Source of the DNA: Algiphilus sp022763315
GTDB lineage: Bacteria > Pseudomonadota > Gammaproteobacteria > Nevskiales > Nevskiaceae
DNA length: 64,000 bases
NCBI RefSeq assembly: GCF_965249985.1
Contig: NZ_OZ252280.1
Direction: 5' to 3' (one strand)
The notes beneath the pieces are model-generated. The model was not told where the DNA came from, searched no databases, and worked only from the letters and a program-made list of their open reading frames with translations. Within the stretch, counting starts at the first letter, position 1. The number at the start of each line of letters is the position of its first letter. Below are positions 35,842-43,663 of this stretch, one piece after another. Both the position numbers and the translations under genes were made by a program.

Positions 35842-36570
35842 CTAGTCCGGCGACAGGGCGATATCCGGCTCAAGTCCTCGCACCAGGTGGCGGAAGGCGC
35901 TGTCCACGTCGTCGCACACCCGGAACAACTCCAGATCCTCCTCGGCAATCAGGCCGCGCTCGGCCAGCAACCGAAAATTGACCACTGCGTCCCAGAACTC
36001 GTGCCCGAAGAGCACGACGGGCATGCGCTGCGCTTTGCCCGTCTGGATCAGCGTCAGTAGTTCGAAAAGCTCGTCCAGCGTTCCGAAACCGCCCGGAAAG
36101 GCGACGGCGGCATGCGCGAGATTGACGAACCAGAACTTGCGCATGAAGAAATAGTGGAACTCGAAGGCGTTCTCAAGATTCACATGGGAGTTGAGGTTCT
36201 GCTCAAAGGGCAGTGAGATATTGAGCCCGATGTTCAGCGCCGCGTTGACGCGCGCCGAGCCTTCGTGCACCGCCTGCATGATGCCGGGCCCACCGCCGGT
36301 GACGAGGTGGTAGTAGCTTCGCGGATGGTGCCGTTCCATCGTCCAGTGCGCCATGCGCTCAGCCAGCTCCACCGCCAGCGGGTAGTAGCTCCGTGTGCCA
36401 TCGGCTGTGGTCGGTTCGGTCCGGGCCGAACCAAAGAATACGATCGCGCGGCTGATCCCGTGCATGGAAAGCCGTCGGCGTGGCTCCAGATACTCGCTGA
36501 GGATGCGAATGCTGCGCGCTTCCTCGCTCATCAGAAATTCGTTGTTCTTGTAGGCCTTGGTCATCTGCAT
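35842..36570 (-). CDS. LOG-family protein (TIGR00730-like nucleotide 5'-monophosphate phosphoribohydrolase fold)
   Basis: LOG proteins hydrolyse nucleotide monophosphates, releasing free base or cytokinin-like products. The 242-residue protein has the Rossmann-like motifs VFFGSART, TGGGPGIM (residues 91-98) and PGGFGTLDE (159-167). The last is the hallmark of the family. It resembles the longer bacterial YgdH/PpnN-related group more than short plant LOG enzymes. Substrate cannot be assigned. It is divergent from clpB. Confidence 0.88.
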   Translation of the reverse strand: MQMTKAYKNNEFLMSEEARSIRILSEYLEPRRRLSMHGISRAIVFFGSARTEPTTADGTRSYYPLAVELAERMAHWTMERHHPRSYYHLVTGGGPGIMQAVHEGSARVNAALNIGLNISLPFEQNLNSHVNLENAFEFHYFFMRKFWFVNLAHAAVAFPGGFGTLDELFELLTLIQTGKAQRMPVVLFGHEFWDAVVNFRLLAERGLIAEEDLELFRVCDDVDSAFRHLVRGLEPDIALSPD

Positions 36571-36630
36571 GGGGGCATCAATCGGTCAGGAGCGCACACC
36601 CTAACCCATGGACTGACCATGCAGCGGCAG

Positions 36631-36658
36631 CTTGAAGTTGGCGATTTGGCCCCTAGAT
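36631..36658 (+). promoter_or_regulatory. Heat-shock (sigma-32 type) promoter of clpB
   Basis: CTTGAAG (36631-36637) is followed after 12 bp by CCCCTAGAT (36650-36658). The E. coli sigma-32 consensus is CTTGAAA, 11-16 bp, CCCCAT-T, so both boxes and spacing agree well. It lies 31 bp before the clpB ATG, which has a GGAG motif seven bases upstream. Confidence 0.85.
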
Positions 36659-36689
36659 AGGGAACAGATACCACGCACGCGGAGTCGCC

Positions 36690-39353
36690 ATGCGCACCGA
36701 CAAACTCACCAGCCATTTCCAGCAGGCCTTGGCCGACGCCCAGTCCCTCGCGGTTGGCCGCGACCACAACCAGATGGAGAGCCTGCATGTTCTGCAGGCG
36801 CTGCTGGACGCCCAGGGCGGGAACACCCCGGCCCTGCTTGAACAGAGCGGCGTGCAGTTGCCACAGCTGCGCAACGGACTGGCGCGCGCGCTTGGCGATC
36901 TGCCCCGCATCAAGGAAGCCACCGGCGAGGTGGGCGTATCGCAGGGGTTGGGGCGCATCCTCAACCTCTGCGACCGCTTGGCGCAGAAGCGCGGCGACCA
37001 GTACATCGCCAGCGAGATGTTTCTCCTGGCCCTGGTTGACGACAAGAAGGACGCCGCAGGAGAGCTGATGCGCGCTGCCGGCGCCCGCAAGGAAATGCTG
37101 GAAAAGGCGGTGGACGCCCTGCGCGGCGGTGACAGCGTCGAAGATCCCAATGCCGAGGATCAGCGCCAAGCGCTCGACAAGTACACCACCGATCTCACGC
37201 AGCGTGCCGAGGCCGGCAAGCTCGACCCCGTGATCGGGCGCGACGAGGAAATCCGGCGCGTGATCCAGGTGCTGTCACGCCGCACCAAGAACAATCCGGT
37301 ACTGATCGGCGAGCCGGGGGTGGGCAAAACCGCCATCGTTGAAGGACTTGCCGCCCGCATCGTCAACGGCGAAGTGCCCGAGAGCCTTAAATCCAAGCGT
37401 GTGCTCTCCCTCGATCTGGCGGCGCTCATCGCCGGCGCCAAGTACCGCGGCGAATTCGAGGAACGGCTCAAGGCCGTGCTCAATGAACTGGCCAAGCAGG
37501 AAGGCCAGATCATTCTCTTCATCGATGAGCTGCACACCATGGTCGGCGCGGGGAAGGCCGAGGGTGCGATGGATGCCGGCAACATGCTCAAGCCGGCGCT
37601 GGCGCGCGGAGAGCTGCACTGCGTCGGCGCGACCACGCTGGATGAATACCGCACCGGCATCGAGAAGGATGCGGCCCTGGAGCGCCGCTTCCAGAAGGTG
37701 ATGGTGGACGAGCCATCGGTGGAAGACACCGTGGCCATCCTGCGCGGCCTCAAGGAGCGCTACGAAGTACACCACGGTGTGGATATTTCCGACGCCGCCA
37801 TCATTGCCGCCGCGCGCCTGTCGCACCGCTACATCACCGACCGCCAGCTCCCGGACAAGGCCATCGATCTGGTTGACGAGGCCGCCTCGCGCATCCGCAT
37901 CGAGATCGACTCCAAGCCGGAATCGCTGGATCGTCTGGAACGCCGGCTGATCCAGCTCAAGATCGAACGCGAAGCGGTGGCGCGCGACGAGGATGCCTCG
38001 GCCAAAAGGGGCCTGGCGACGCTAGATGAGGAAATCGAGCGGCTGGAGTCCGAATACGCCGAACTTGAGCGCCAGTGGCAGTCCGAGAAGGCCGACGTCG
38101 CGGGCAGTCAGGAAATCAAGGAGCAGCTCGATCGCGCCCGTACCGACCTCGAGGCCGCCCGCCGTGCCGGCGACCTGTCGCGCATGGCGGAACTGCAGTA
38201 CGGCAGCATTCCGGAACTGGAACGCAAGCTGGCAGAAGAGGCCGCCACCAGCGCGCACGCCCAGGACGAGGCCGAGCGCGAGGATGCCCCGCGCGCCGGA
38301 CGCCTGCTGCGCACTGCGGTCACCGACGAAGAGATCGCCGAAGTGGTGGCGCGCTGGACCGGCATCCCGGTCGCCAAGTTGGTTGAGGGGGAACGCGACA
38401 AGCTGCTGCGCATGGAGGACGCGCTCCACGACCGTGTCGTCGGCCAGGACGAGGCCGTGCGGGCGGTTTCCGACGCCATCCGCCGCTCCCGCGCCGGTCT
38501 GTCGGATCCAAACCGGCCCATCGGTTCCTTCCTGTTCCTCGGCCCCACCGGAGTGGGCAAGACCGAACTCTGCAAATCGCTGGCGCATTTCCTCTTCGAT
38601 ACCGAGGAGTCCATGGTGCGCATCGACATGAGCGAGTTCATGGAGCGCCACAGCGTGGCACGCCTGATCGGCGCGCCTCCGGGTTATGTGGGTTATGAAC
38701 AGGGTGGCTATCTCACCGAAACCGTCCGCCGCAAGCCCTACTCCGTGATCCTGCTCGACGAGATCGAGAAAGCCCACGCCGATGTCTTCAACATCCTGCT
38801 GCAGGTGCTCGACGATGGCCGGCTGACCGACGGCCAGGGCCGTACCGTGGACTTCCGCAATACGGTCATCGTCATGACGTCCAACCTGGGATCGCAGATG
38901 ATTCAGGATCTGGGTCCGGACGAGGACTACGCCACCATCAAGGCCGCAGTCATGGAAGTCGTGCGCCAGCACTTCCGTCCGGAGTTCATCAACCGGATCG
39001 ATGAGAGTGTGGTCTTCCATGCCCTGGACGCCAGCCAGATCCGCGGCATTGCGCGCATTCAGGCGCAGCTTCTGGTACAGCGCCTCAAGGACCGGCAGAT
39101 TGGCTTGACATTGGAAGACAGCGCCCTCGATCACTTGTCACAGGCGGGTTTCGATCCGGTCTACGGCGCGCGTCCGCTCAAGCGCGCCTTGCAGACCATG
39201 GTCGAAAACCCGCTGGCGCGTGAACTGCTGGATGGCAGCTTCGTCGCAGGCGACCACATCCGGGTCTATGCCGAAGACGGCGCCATTCGTTTCGCGAGAG
39301 ACGATTCCAACGCGGCGGAAGCCCAGGCCGCTGCGGAGGCCGCCACAAGCTGA
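36690..39353 (+). CDS. clpB: Chaperone ClpB (disaggregase)
   Basis: ClpB is a hexameric AAA+ disaggregase that works with DnaK to rescue aggregated protein after heat stress. The 887-residue protein has an N-terminal Clp-N domain and a first AAA+ module with Walker A GEPGVGKTA (about residue 207). The middle coiled-coil domain is about 400-530. A second AAA+ module has GPTGVGKTE (about residue 618), IRRSRAGLSDPNRPIGSFLF and EFMERHSVARLIGAPPGYVG. The C-terminal D2-small domain is complete. A strong sigma-32-type promoter precedes it. Confidence 0.98.
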   Translation: MRTDKLTSHFQQALADAQSLAVGRDHNQMESLHVLQALLDAQGGNTPALLEQSGVQLPQLRNGLARALGDLPRIKEATGEVGVSQGLGRILNLCDRLAQKRGDQYIASEMFLLALVDDKKDAAGELMRAAGARKEMLEKAVDALRGGDSVEDPNAEDQRQALDKYTTDLTQRAEAGKLDPVIGRDEEIRRVIQVLSRRTKNNPVLIGEPGVGKTAIVEGLAARIVNGEVPESLKSKRVLSLDLAALIAGAKYRGEFEERLKAVLNELAKQEGQIILFIDELHTMVGAGKAEGAMDAGNMLKPALARGELHCVGATTLDEYRTGIEKDAALERRFQKVMVDEPSVEDTVAILRGLKERYEVHHGVDISDAAIIAAARLSHRYITDRQLPDKAIDLVDEAASRIRIEIDSKPESLDRLERRLIQLKIEREAVARDEDASAKRGLATLDEEIERLESEYAELERQWQSEKADVAGSQEIKEQLDRARTDLEAARRAGDLSRMAELQYGSIPELERKLAEEAATSAHAQDEAEREDAPRAGRLLRTAVTDEEIAEVVARWTGIPVAKLVEGERDKLLRMEDALHDRVVGQDEAVRAVSDAIRRSRAGLSDPNRPIGSFLFLGPTGVGKTELCKSLAHFLFDTEESMVRIDMSEFMERHSVARLIGAPPGYVGYEQGGYLTETVRRKPYSVILLDEIEKAHADVFNILLQVLDDGRLTDGQGRTVDFRNTVIVMTSNLGSQMIQDLGPDEDYATIKAAVMEVVRQHFRPEFINRIDESVVFHALDASQIRGIARIQAQLLVQRLKDRQIGLTLEDSALDHLSQAGFDPVYGARPLKRALQTMVENPLARELLDGSFVAGDHIRVYAEDGAIRFARDDSNAAEAQAAAEAATS

Positions 39354-39366
39354 GGGCAGATGCAAC

Positions 39367-39394
39367 GGCGACCCCAGGCGGCTCAGGGGTCGCC
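39367..39394. terminator. Inverted repeat at the clpB/tadA convergence
   Basis: A 9-bp perfect stem GGCGACCCC/GGGGTCGCC with a 10-nt loop lies 13 bp after the clpB stop and overlaps the last codons of tadA. No T-run follows, so it may act as a bidirectional or mRNA-end-stabilising hairpin. Confidence 0.55.
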
Positions 39395-39859
39395 ACCGCC
39401 ACGCCGACGCTGGGCAAAGAATGCCTGCAGTTGGGCGACGCACTCGTCGCGCAGCACCCCGCCTCGCCACTCGGGTGCGCGGTAGTGATGGGGCTGGGCG
39501 AGCAGGGTATGCCGCGACACCACCGCCCCGGCGGCCGGGTCGTAGGCGCCAAAGACGACACGACCGACGCGGGCGTGGAGGATGGCTCCGACGCACATGA
39601 TGCAGGGCTCCAGCGTCACGTAGAGCGTGGTGCGGGTCAGGCGATAATTGCGCAGGCGACGCGCGGCCACGCGCAGCGCCCGCATTTCAGCGTGGGCGGT
39701 GGGATCGCAGCCAGCGATTGGCCGGTTGGCCGCGCAGACCACTACGGCGCCTTCATGGACCACCACCGCCCCGACCGGGACTTCCCCAGTGGTGGCCGCA
39801 TCGGCAGCCGCCGCCATCGCCGCTCGCATGAACTGCGCATCGGATTCGTCGGGGGTCAT
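39383..39859 (-). CDS. tadA: tRNA adenosine(34) deaminase TadA
   Basis: TadA converts wobble adenosine to inosine in tRNA-Arg(ACG). The 158-residue zinc deaminase has the motif HAE (His56, Glu58) and PCIMC (Cys86, Cys89), the complete zinc and proton-shuttle set. It also has the RVVFGAYDPAAGAVVS and HHYRAPEWRGG regions usual in TadA. The ATG at 39859 was selected because upstream in-frame sequence lies inside yacG in another frame. It lies 19 bp after yacG. Confidence 0.94.
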   Translation of the reverse strand: MTPDESDAQFMRAAMAAAADAATTGEVPVGAVVVHEGAVVVCAANRPIAGCDPTAHAEMRALRVAARRLRNYRLTRTTLYVTLEPCIMCVGAILHARVGRVVFGAYDPAAGAVVSRHTLLAQPHHYRAPEWRGGVLRDECVAQLQAFFAQRRRGGGDP

Positions 39860-39878
39860 GGCCGGACCGGTGCGTGCC

Positions 39879-40103
39879 TCAGTGCTGCCAGTCGTCCTGC
39901 CCGCCACTGGGGTGACTGCCATCCTCGTCGCCAATGACATGCTTCTCGGCGAGCCAGTCGCCCAGGTCAATGAGCTTGCAGCGGCGGGAACAGAAAGGGC
40001 GCCACGGATTGTCCGTGGAACGCTCCGCGGCACCGCCGCAATGGGGACACGGGGCTGTCGGCACCGCTCCTGTCTTGCTTCTGCCCTGATGTTCAGCGCT
40101 CAT
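39879..40103 (-). CDS. yacG: DNA gyrase inhibitor YacG
   Basis: YacG is a small zinc protein that binds GyrB and blocks DNA binding by gyrase. The 74-residue product has a four-cysteine zinc site, CPHC (19, 22) and CSRRC (38, 42), then KLIDLGDWLAEKH as in the family, and an acidic tail. The start at 40103 overlaps the zapD stop as ATGA. Its position after pilD-coaE-zapD is standard. Confidence 0.93.
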   Translation of the reverse strand: MSAEHQGRSKTGAVPTAPCPHCGGAAERSTDNPWRPFCSRRCKLIDLGDWLAEKHVIGDEDGSHPSGGQDDWQH

Positions 40104-40873
40104 AGCTCGCAGCACTGCAGGCGGAAGGGAATATCGGCCTCGCTCGATTGCGGCCGCTGATTGACATCGCTGCATTCCATGAAGCGGATCGAGAAACGGT
40201 GCCGACCAGCGCTGATTTCGGGATAGACAATGCCGTCCCGCGCCACCAGCACGCGCACCAGTGAAAAGGCGCGTTCCGGGGTATAGACATAGACCCCTTG
40301 CTGTGCGGTGCAGTCCTTGGCGACCGTGCTGGAGCGAAGCAGTTGAAGGTACAGCGTGATCGCCCGCTCAAAGGGCACGAGATCTGCAAACCAAGCCTCA
40401 AGATCGCGACGCGCACGCTGCTCGGGCAGGGCCAGCCAATGATGCAGCAGCGGGAGGTCGAAACCGCAGGTTCCGCCGGGAATCGCAGCCCGATTGAGAA
40501 TGGACACCAGGAATTCGTTGTCCCGCAGCTGCTGCTGGGCAAGCTGCGAACTCAGCGCGTTGAGCGCATTGATGACGCTATCGATTTCCTGCAGCGTCTG
40601 CTGCAGCCGGTTTTGATCCACACCAGCGGCATCGGACAGCTGTTTTAGCTGTTTGTATTGGTCGCTGAGCTCCTTGACGACTTCGCCCTTGAAATCCGAG
40701 CGTGACACCAGCGAGTAGATGTCCAGCAGGCGGTGCAACGAGGCGCGCAGCCCCCACTCACTGTCGTCCTCGGCATGGTGCGCATGCTGGGCGAACAGCG
40801 TCTCAAGCCGCAGAAAGGTGCGGATACGCTCGTTCAGCGGCTGCTCGAAAGCAAGCCACGCGGTTTGGGTCAC
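40100..40873 (-). CDS. zapD: Cell division protein ZapD
   Basis: ZapD crosslinks FtsZ filaments at the division ring. The 257-residue protein has the typical opening LAFEQPLNERIRTFLRLETL and the alpha-helical first half. SEWGLRASLHRLLDIYSLVSR-like residues near 35-55, and a beta-rich second half with TCGFDLPLLHHWLALPEQ and RFSIRFMECSD, also fit. Length fits the family (about 245-260). It lies between coaE and yacG in the usual order. Confidence 0.93.
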   Translation of the reverse strand: MTQTAWLAFEQPLNERIRTFLRLETLFAQHAHHAEDDSEWGLRASLHRLLDIYSLVSRSDFKGEVVKELSDQYKQLKQLSDAAGVDQNRLQQTLQEIDSVINALNALSSQLAQQQLRDNEFLVSILNRAAIPGGTCGFDLPLLHHWLALPEQRARRDLEAWFADLVPFERAITLYLQLLRSSTVAKDCTAQQGVYVYTPERAFSLVRVLVARDGIVYPEISAGRHRFSIRFMECSDVNQRPQSSEADIPFRLQCCEL

Positions 40874-40927
40874 CGATACTCCTGATGATTGCGTCGGACT
40901 GCATTGTGCGCGCGCCCGACAGGGCTT

Positions 40928-41569
40928 TCAAACCGTTGCGGGCAGGCGCAGCCGGTCATGGGCGTTCGCCTCGCCGCGCGCGAGCCGAAGATAGAACTGG
41001 TGGCAGTGCCTGACCAGTACCGACAGGTCATCGACGCTGTCTTCATTGAGGATGACATCGTCCGCCGCCGCCAATCGCTGCTCACGCGTTGCTTGCGCAG
41101 CCAGCATCTGTTCGGCAAGGGCCTCGTCCACCGCATCCCGCGCCATGAGCCTCCGGCGTTGTGTTTCCACGGAGGCGTCCACCACCAGCACGCGATCGCA
41201 TAGCCGGTCGAGTCCCGCCTCGACAAGGATCGCCGCCGACAAGACGCCGTACACCGCCGTCAGCCCCTCGCGCCATTGCTGCAAACGGAGCCGAATGGCG
41301 GGATGCGTGATGCCTTCCAGCGCCTTGCGGGCCTCGTCATCGGTAAAGACACGCTCGCGCAGAGCGCGTCGGTTGAGTGTGCCGTCTGCTTGCAGCACCG
41401 CTTCTCCGAAATGATCCACGATCGCCGCCAGCGCAGGTTCACCCGGTTCCACCACGGCGCGCGCGACCTGATCGGCGTCGATCACCGGTACGCCCAGCGC
41501 CCGGAACGCGGCTTCCACGGTGGACTTTCCGCTCGCCACGCCGCCGGTAAGACCAATCACCAGCGCCAT
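40928..41569 (-). CDS. coaE: Dephospho-CoA kinase
   Basis: CoaE phosphorylates dephospho-CoA to complete CoA synthesis. The 213-residue protein has the P-loop GLTGGVASGKST (residues 6-17), the substrate segment VPVIDADQVARAVVEPGEPA and the lid region ETQRRRLMARD. The start at 41569 overlaps the pilD stop. A much longer open frame upstream passes through pilD in another frame and is not part of this gene. Confidence 0.95.
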   Translation of the reverse strand: MALVIGLTGGVASGKSTVEAAFRALGVPVIDADQVARAVVEPGEPALAAIVDHFGEAVLQADGTLNRRALRERVFTDDEARKALEGITHPAIRLRLQQWREGLTAVYGVLSAAILVEAGLDRLCDRVLVVDASVETQRRRLMARDAVDEALAEQMLAAQATREQRLAAADDVILNEDSVDDLSVLVRHCHQFYLRLARGEANAHDRLRLPATV

Positions 41570-42417
41570 CAGATCAGCGACACAGGCATCGGGGCGAGCA
41601 GCCAGAGCAAGCCCGCACCGGCAATGAACGGACCGTAGGGCATGGGGGCGCCGGCCTGAAGACGGCCCGAAACCCGGAATGCGATGCCGATGATCGCCCC
41701 GACCAGCGAGGACAGCAGCAGCAGCATGGGCAGCGCCATCCAGCCAAACCAGGCGCCGAGCGCAGCGAGCAACTTGAAGTCCCCGAAGCCCATCCCCTCC
41801 TTGCCGGTGGCCCACTTGAACAGCATGAACACGCTCCACAGCGACAAATAGCCGGCCGCTGCGCCTATGACCGCGGCCTGCAGCGGCACAAAGGTATCCA
41901 TGGTGTTCAGCAGCAGACCGAGCCAGAGCAGTGGCAAGGTGATGTTGTCTGGCAGCAGTTGCGTATTCCAGTCGATGACGGCCGCGGTGATCAAAGCCAT
42001 GGCGAGCACATAGGCGGCGAGCATCTCCCACCCCCACCCGAATCGCCAGGCGCATAGCCCCGCAACCACCCCCGCGAGCAATTCGACCAGCGGGTACTGA
42101 AGCGAAATGGGTGCGCCGCAACAGGCGGCCCGGCCGCGCAGCAGCACCCAGGAAAGCAGTGGGATGTTCCGCCAGGCAGGAATCGGCGCGCCGCAACTGA
42201 CGCAATGCGAGGCCGGCCGGGATAACGACAGCGCGGGCGCTTCCGTCGGGGCTTCCATTTCCAGAATGGCGTGCGCCTCCTGGCGCCATGCATTCTCCAG
42301 CATGCGCGGCAACCGCAGGATCACGACATTGAGAAAGCTCCCGGTGATCAGACCGAGCAGCACCATGACGGTGATCAGCAGTGTCGGATTCGCGATCAGC
42401 GCGTGCAGAACCTCCAT
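41569..42417 (-). CDS. pilD: Type IV prepilin peptidase/N-methyltransferase PilD
   Basis: PilD cleaves and N-methylates type IV prepilins and type II pseudopilins at the inner membrane. The 282-residue protein has about eight membrane helices. Catalytic aspartates lie in AAVIDWNTQLLPD and in GMGFGDFKLLAALG. The cytoplasmic loop normally carries two CxxC pairs. Here the first is intact (Cys72, Cys75), but the second reads AACC at 97-100, so the expected Cys97 is Ala and a displaced Cys99 is next to Cys100. It would serve both the pilus and the ExeA/GspB-linked secretion system. Confidence 0.94.
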   Translation of the reverse strand: MEVLHALIANPTLLITVMVLLGLITGSFLNVVILRLPRMLENAWRQEAHAILEMEAPTEAPALSLSRPASHCVSCGAPIPAWRNIPLLSWVLLRGRAACCGAPISLQYPLVELLAGVVAGLCAWRFGWGWEMLAAYVLAMALITAAVIDWNTQLLPDNITLPLLWLGLLLNTMDTFVPLQAAVIGAAAGYLSLWSVFMLFKWATGKEGMGFGDFKLLAALGAWFGWMALPMLLLLSSLVGAIIGIAFRVSGRLQAGAPMPYGPFIAGAGLLWLLAPMPVSLI

Positions 42418-42420
42418 GCC

Positions 42421-43638
42421 TCAGACCACCTGGCCGAGCTGGAAGATGGGCAGATACATTGCCACCACCAGCCCTCCGACCAGAATGCCCAGCACCGACA
42501 TGATCAAGGGTTCGAGCAGACTGGACAGCGAATCAACCAGGGCATCGACTTCCTCTTCGAAATAGGTGGCCACTTTGGCGCACATCGTATCGAGTGCGCC
42601 CGACTCTTCGCCGATGGCCACCATCTGTGTCGCCATCGGGGGGAACAGCCCGGCGGCCTGCATGCCCTGATACAGCTGGGTTCCGCTGGCGACATCGTCA
42701 CGAATGTTGTAGACGGCTTCCTCGAACAGGATGTTGCCTGACGCGCGGGCGACCGGATCCAGTGCTTCCACGAGGGGCACGCCGGCAGCAAACATGGTGG
42801 ACAGCGTGCGGTGATAGCGCGCCAGCGCTGACTTGTGGACGATCACGCCGATAATCGGTAGGTGCAATGCAACGCGATCGAGAAAACGCCGGAAGCGCGG
42901 TGATCGCTTCTTGACGTAGCCGAAGGCGAATCCGGTGGCCCCCAGGCCGAGCAGGATCATCCACCAGTACGCCTGAACGAACTCCGACAGCTGAATCACC
43001 AGCAGCGTGAACACCGGAAGATCGGCGCCGAAGCCCCGGAACAGATCCTGGAACTGCGGCACCACGAAGTACAGCAGGATCCCGGTGACGATGAAGGCCA
43101 CCGCCACCACCGCTGAGGGATAGGTCAACGCCTTCTTGACCTTCTTGCGCAGCGCTTCGGTCTTTTCCTTATACAGGGCAACTTTGTCGAGCAGCGTTTC
43201 CAGCGTGCCGGACTTCTCGCCGGCATCCACCAGATTGACGAACAGATCATCGAAGTGGACAGGGTGCTTGGCCAAGGCCTGGGCAAAGGAACTGCCCGAT
43301 TCCACTTCCGTCTTCACGGCAAGGATCAGCTCGCCCATGGAAGGATTGTCGTGGCCGTTGCCGACCAGCTCCAGCGCCTGCACCAAGGGCAGGCCGGCGG
43401 CCATCATGGTCGCCATCTGACGCGCGAAGATCGCAATGTCCTGGCCCGTGATCTTCTTCTTGCGGGCCCCGAATAGGCTCGATTGCTTGCGCACGCGCAG
43501 CGGGTTGATGCCCTGCTTGCGCAGAGCGCGCTTGACGTCCGTTTCGCTCTTGCCGCTGGTCTGGCCCTTGATCCGCTTGCCCTTGCGGTCCGTGCCCTCC
43601 CACTGGAACAGCACTTCCTTGGCGCTCGCCTCTGCCAT
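42421..43638 (-). CDS. pilC: Type IV pilus inner-membrane platform protein PilC
   Basis: PilC is the GspF-family platform that couples the PilB motor to pilin assembly. The 405-residue protein has two GspF domains (about residues 70-195 and 275-400). Membrane helices lie near 170-195, 220-240 and 375-400, and motifs include FARQMATMMAAGLPLVQALE and its repeat YHRTLSTMFAAGVPLVEALD. It lies between pilB and pilD, with gaps of 25 and 3 bp. Confidence 0.96.
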   Translation of the reverse strand: MAEASAKEVLFQWEGTDRKGKRIKGQTSGKSETDVKRALRKQGINPLRVRKQSSLFGARKKKITGQDIAIFARQMATMMAAGLPLVQALELVGNGHDNPSMGELILAVKTEVESGSSFAQALAKHPVHFDDLFVNLVDAGEKSGTLETLLDKVALYKEKTEALRKKVKKALTYPSAVVAVAFIVTGILLYFVVPQFQDLFRGFGADLPVFTLLVIQLSEFVQAYWWMILLGLGATGFAFGYVKKRSPRFRRFLDRVALHLPIIGVIVHKSALARYHRTLSTMFAAGVPLVEALDPVARASGNILFEEAVYNIRDDVASGTQLYQGMQAAGLFPPMATQMVAIGEESGALDTMCAKVATYFEEEVDALVDSLSSLLEPLIMSVLGILVGGLVVAMYLPIFQLGQVV

Positions 43639-43663
43639 GCTCGTACCTGCGCCTCAACCGCGC

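Noticed and set aside
40928..42289. A 453-residue extended coaE frame
   Set aside because: The upstream half lies within pilD in another frame. The P-loop start at 41569 gives a normal CoaE.
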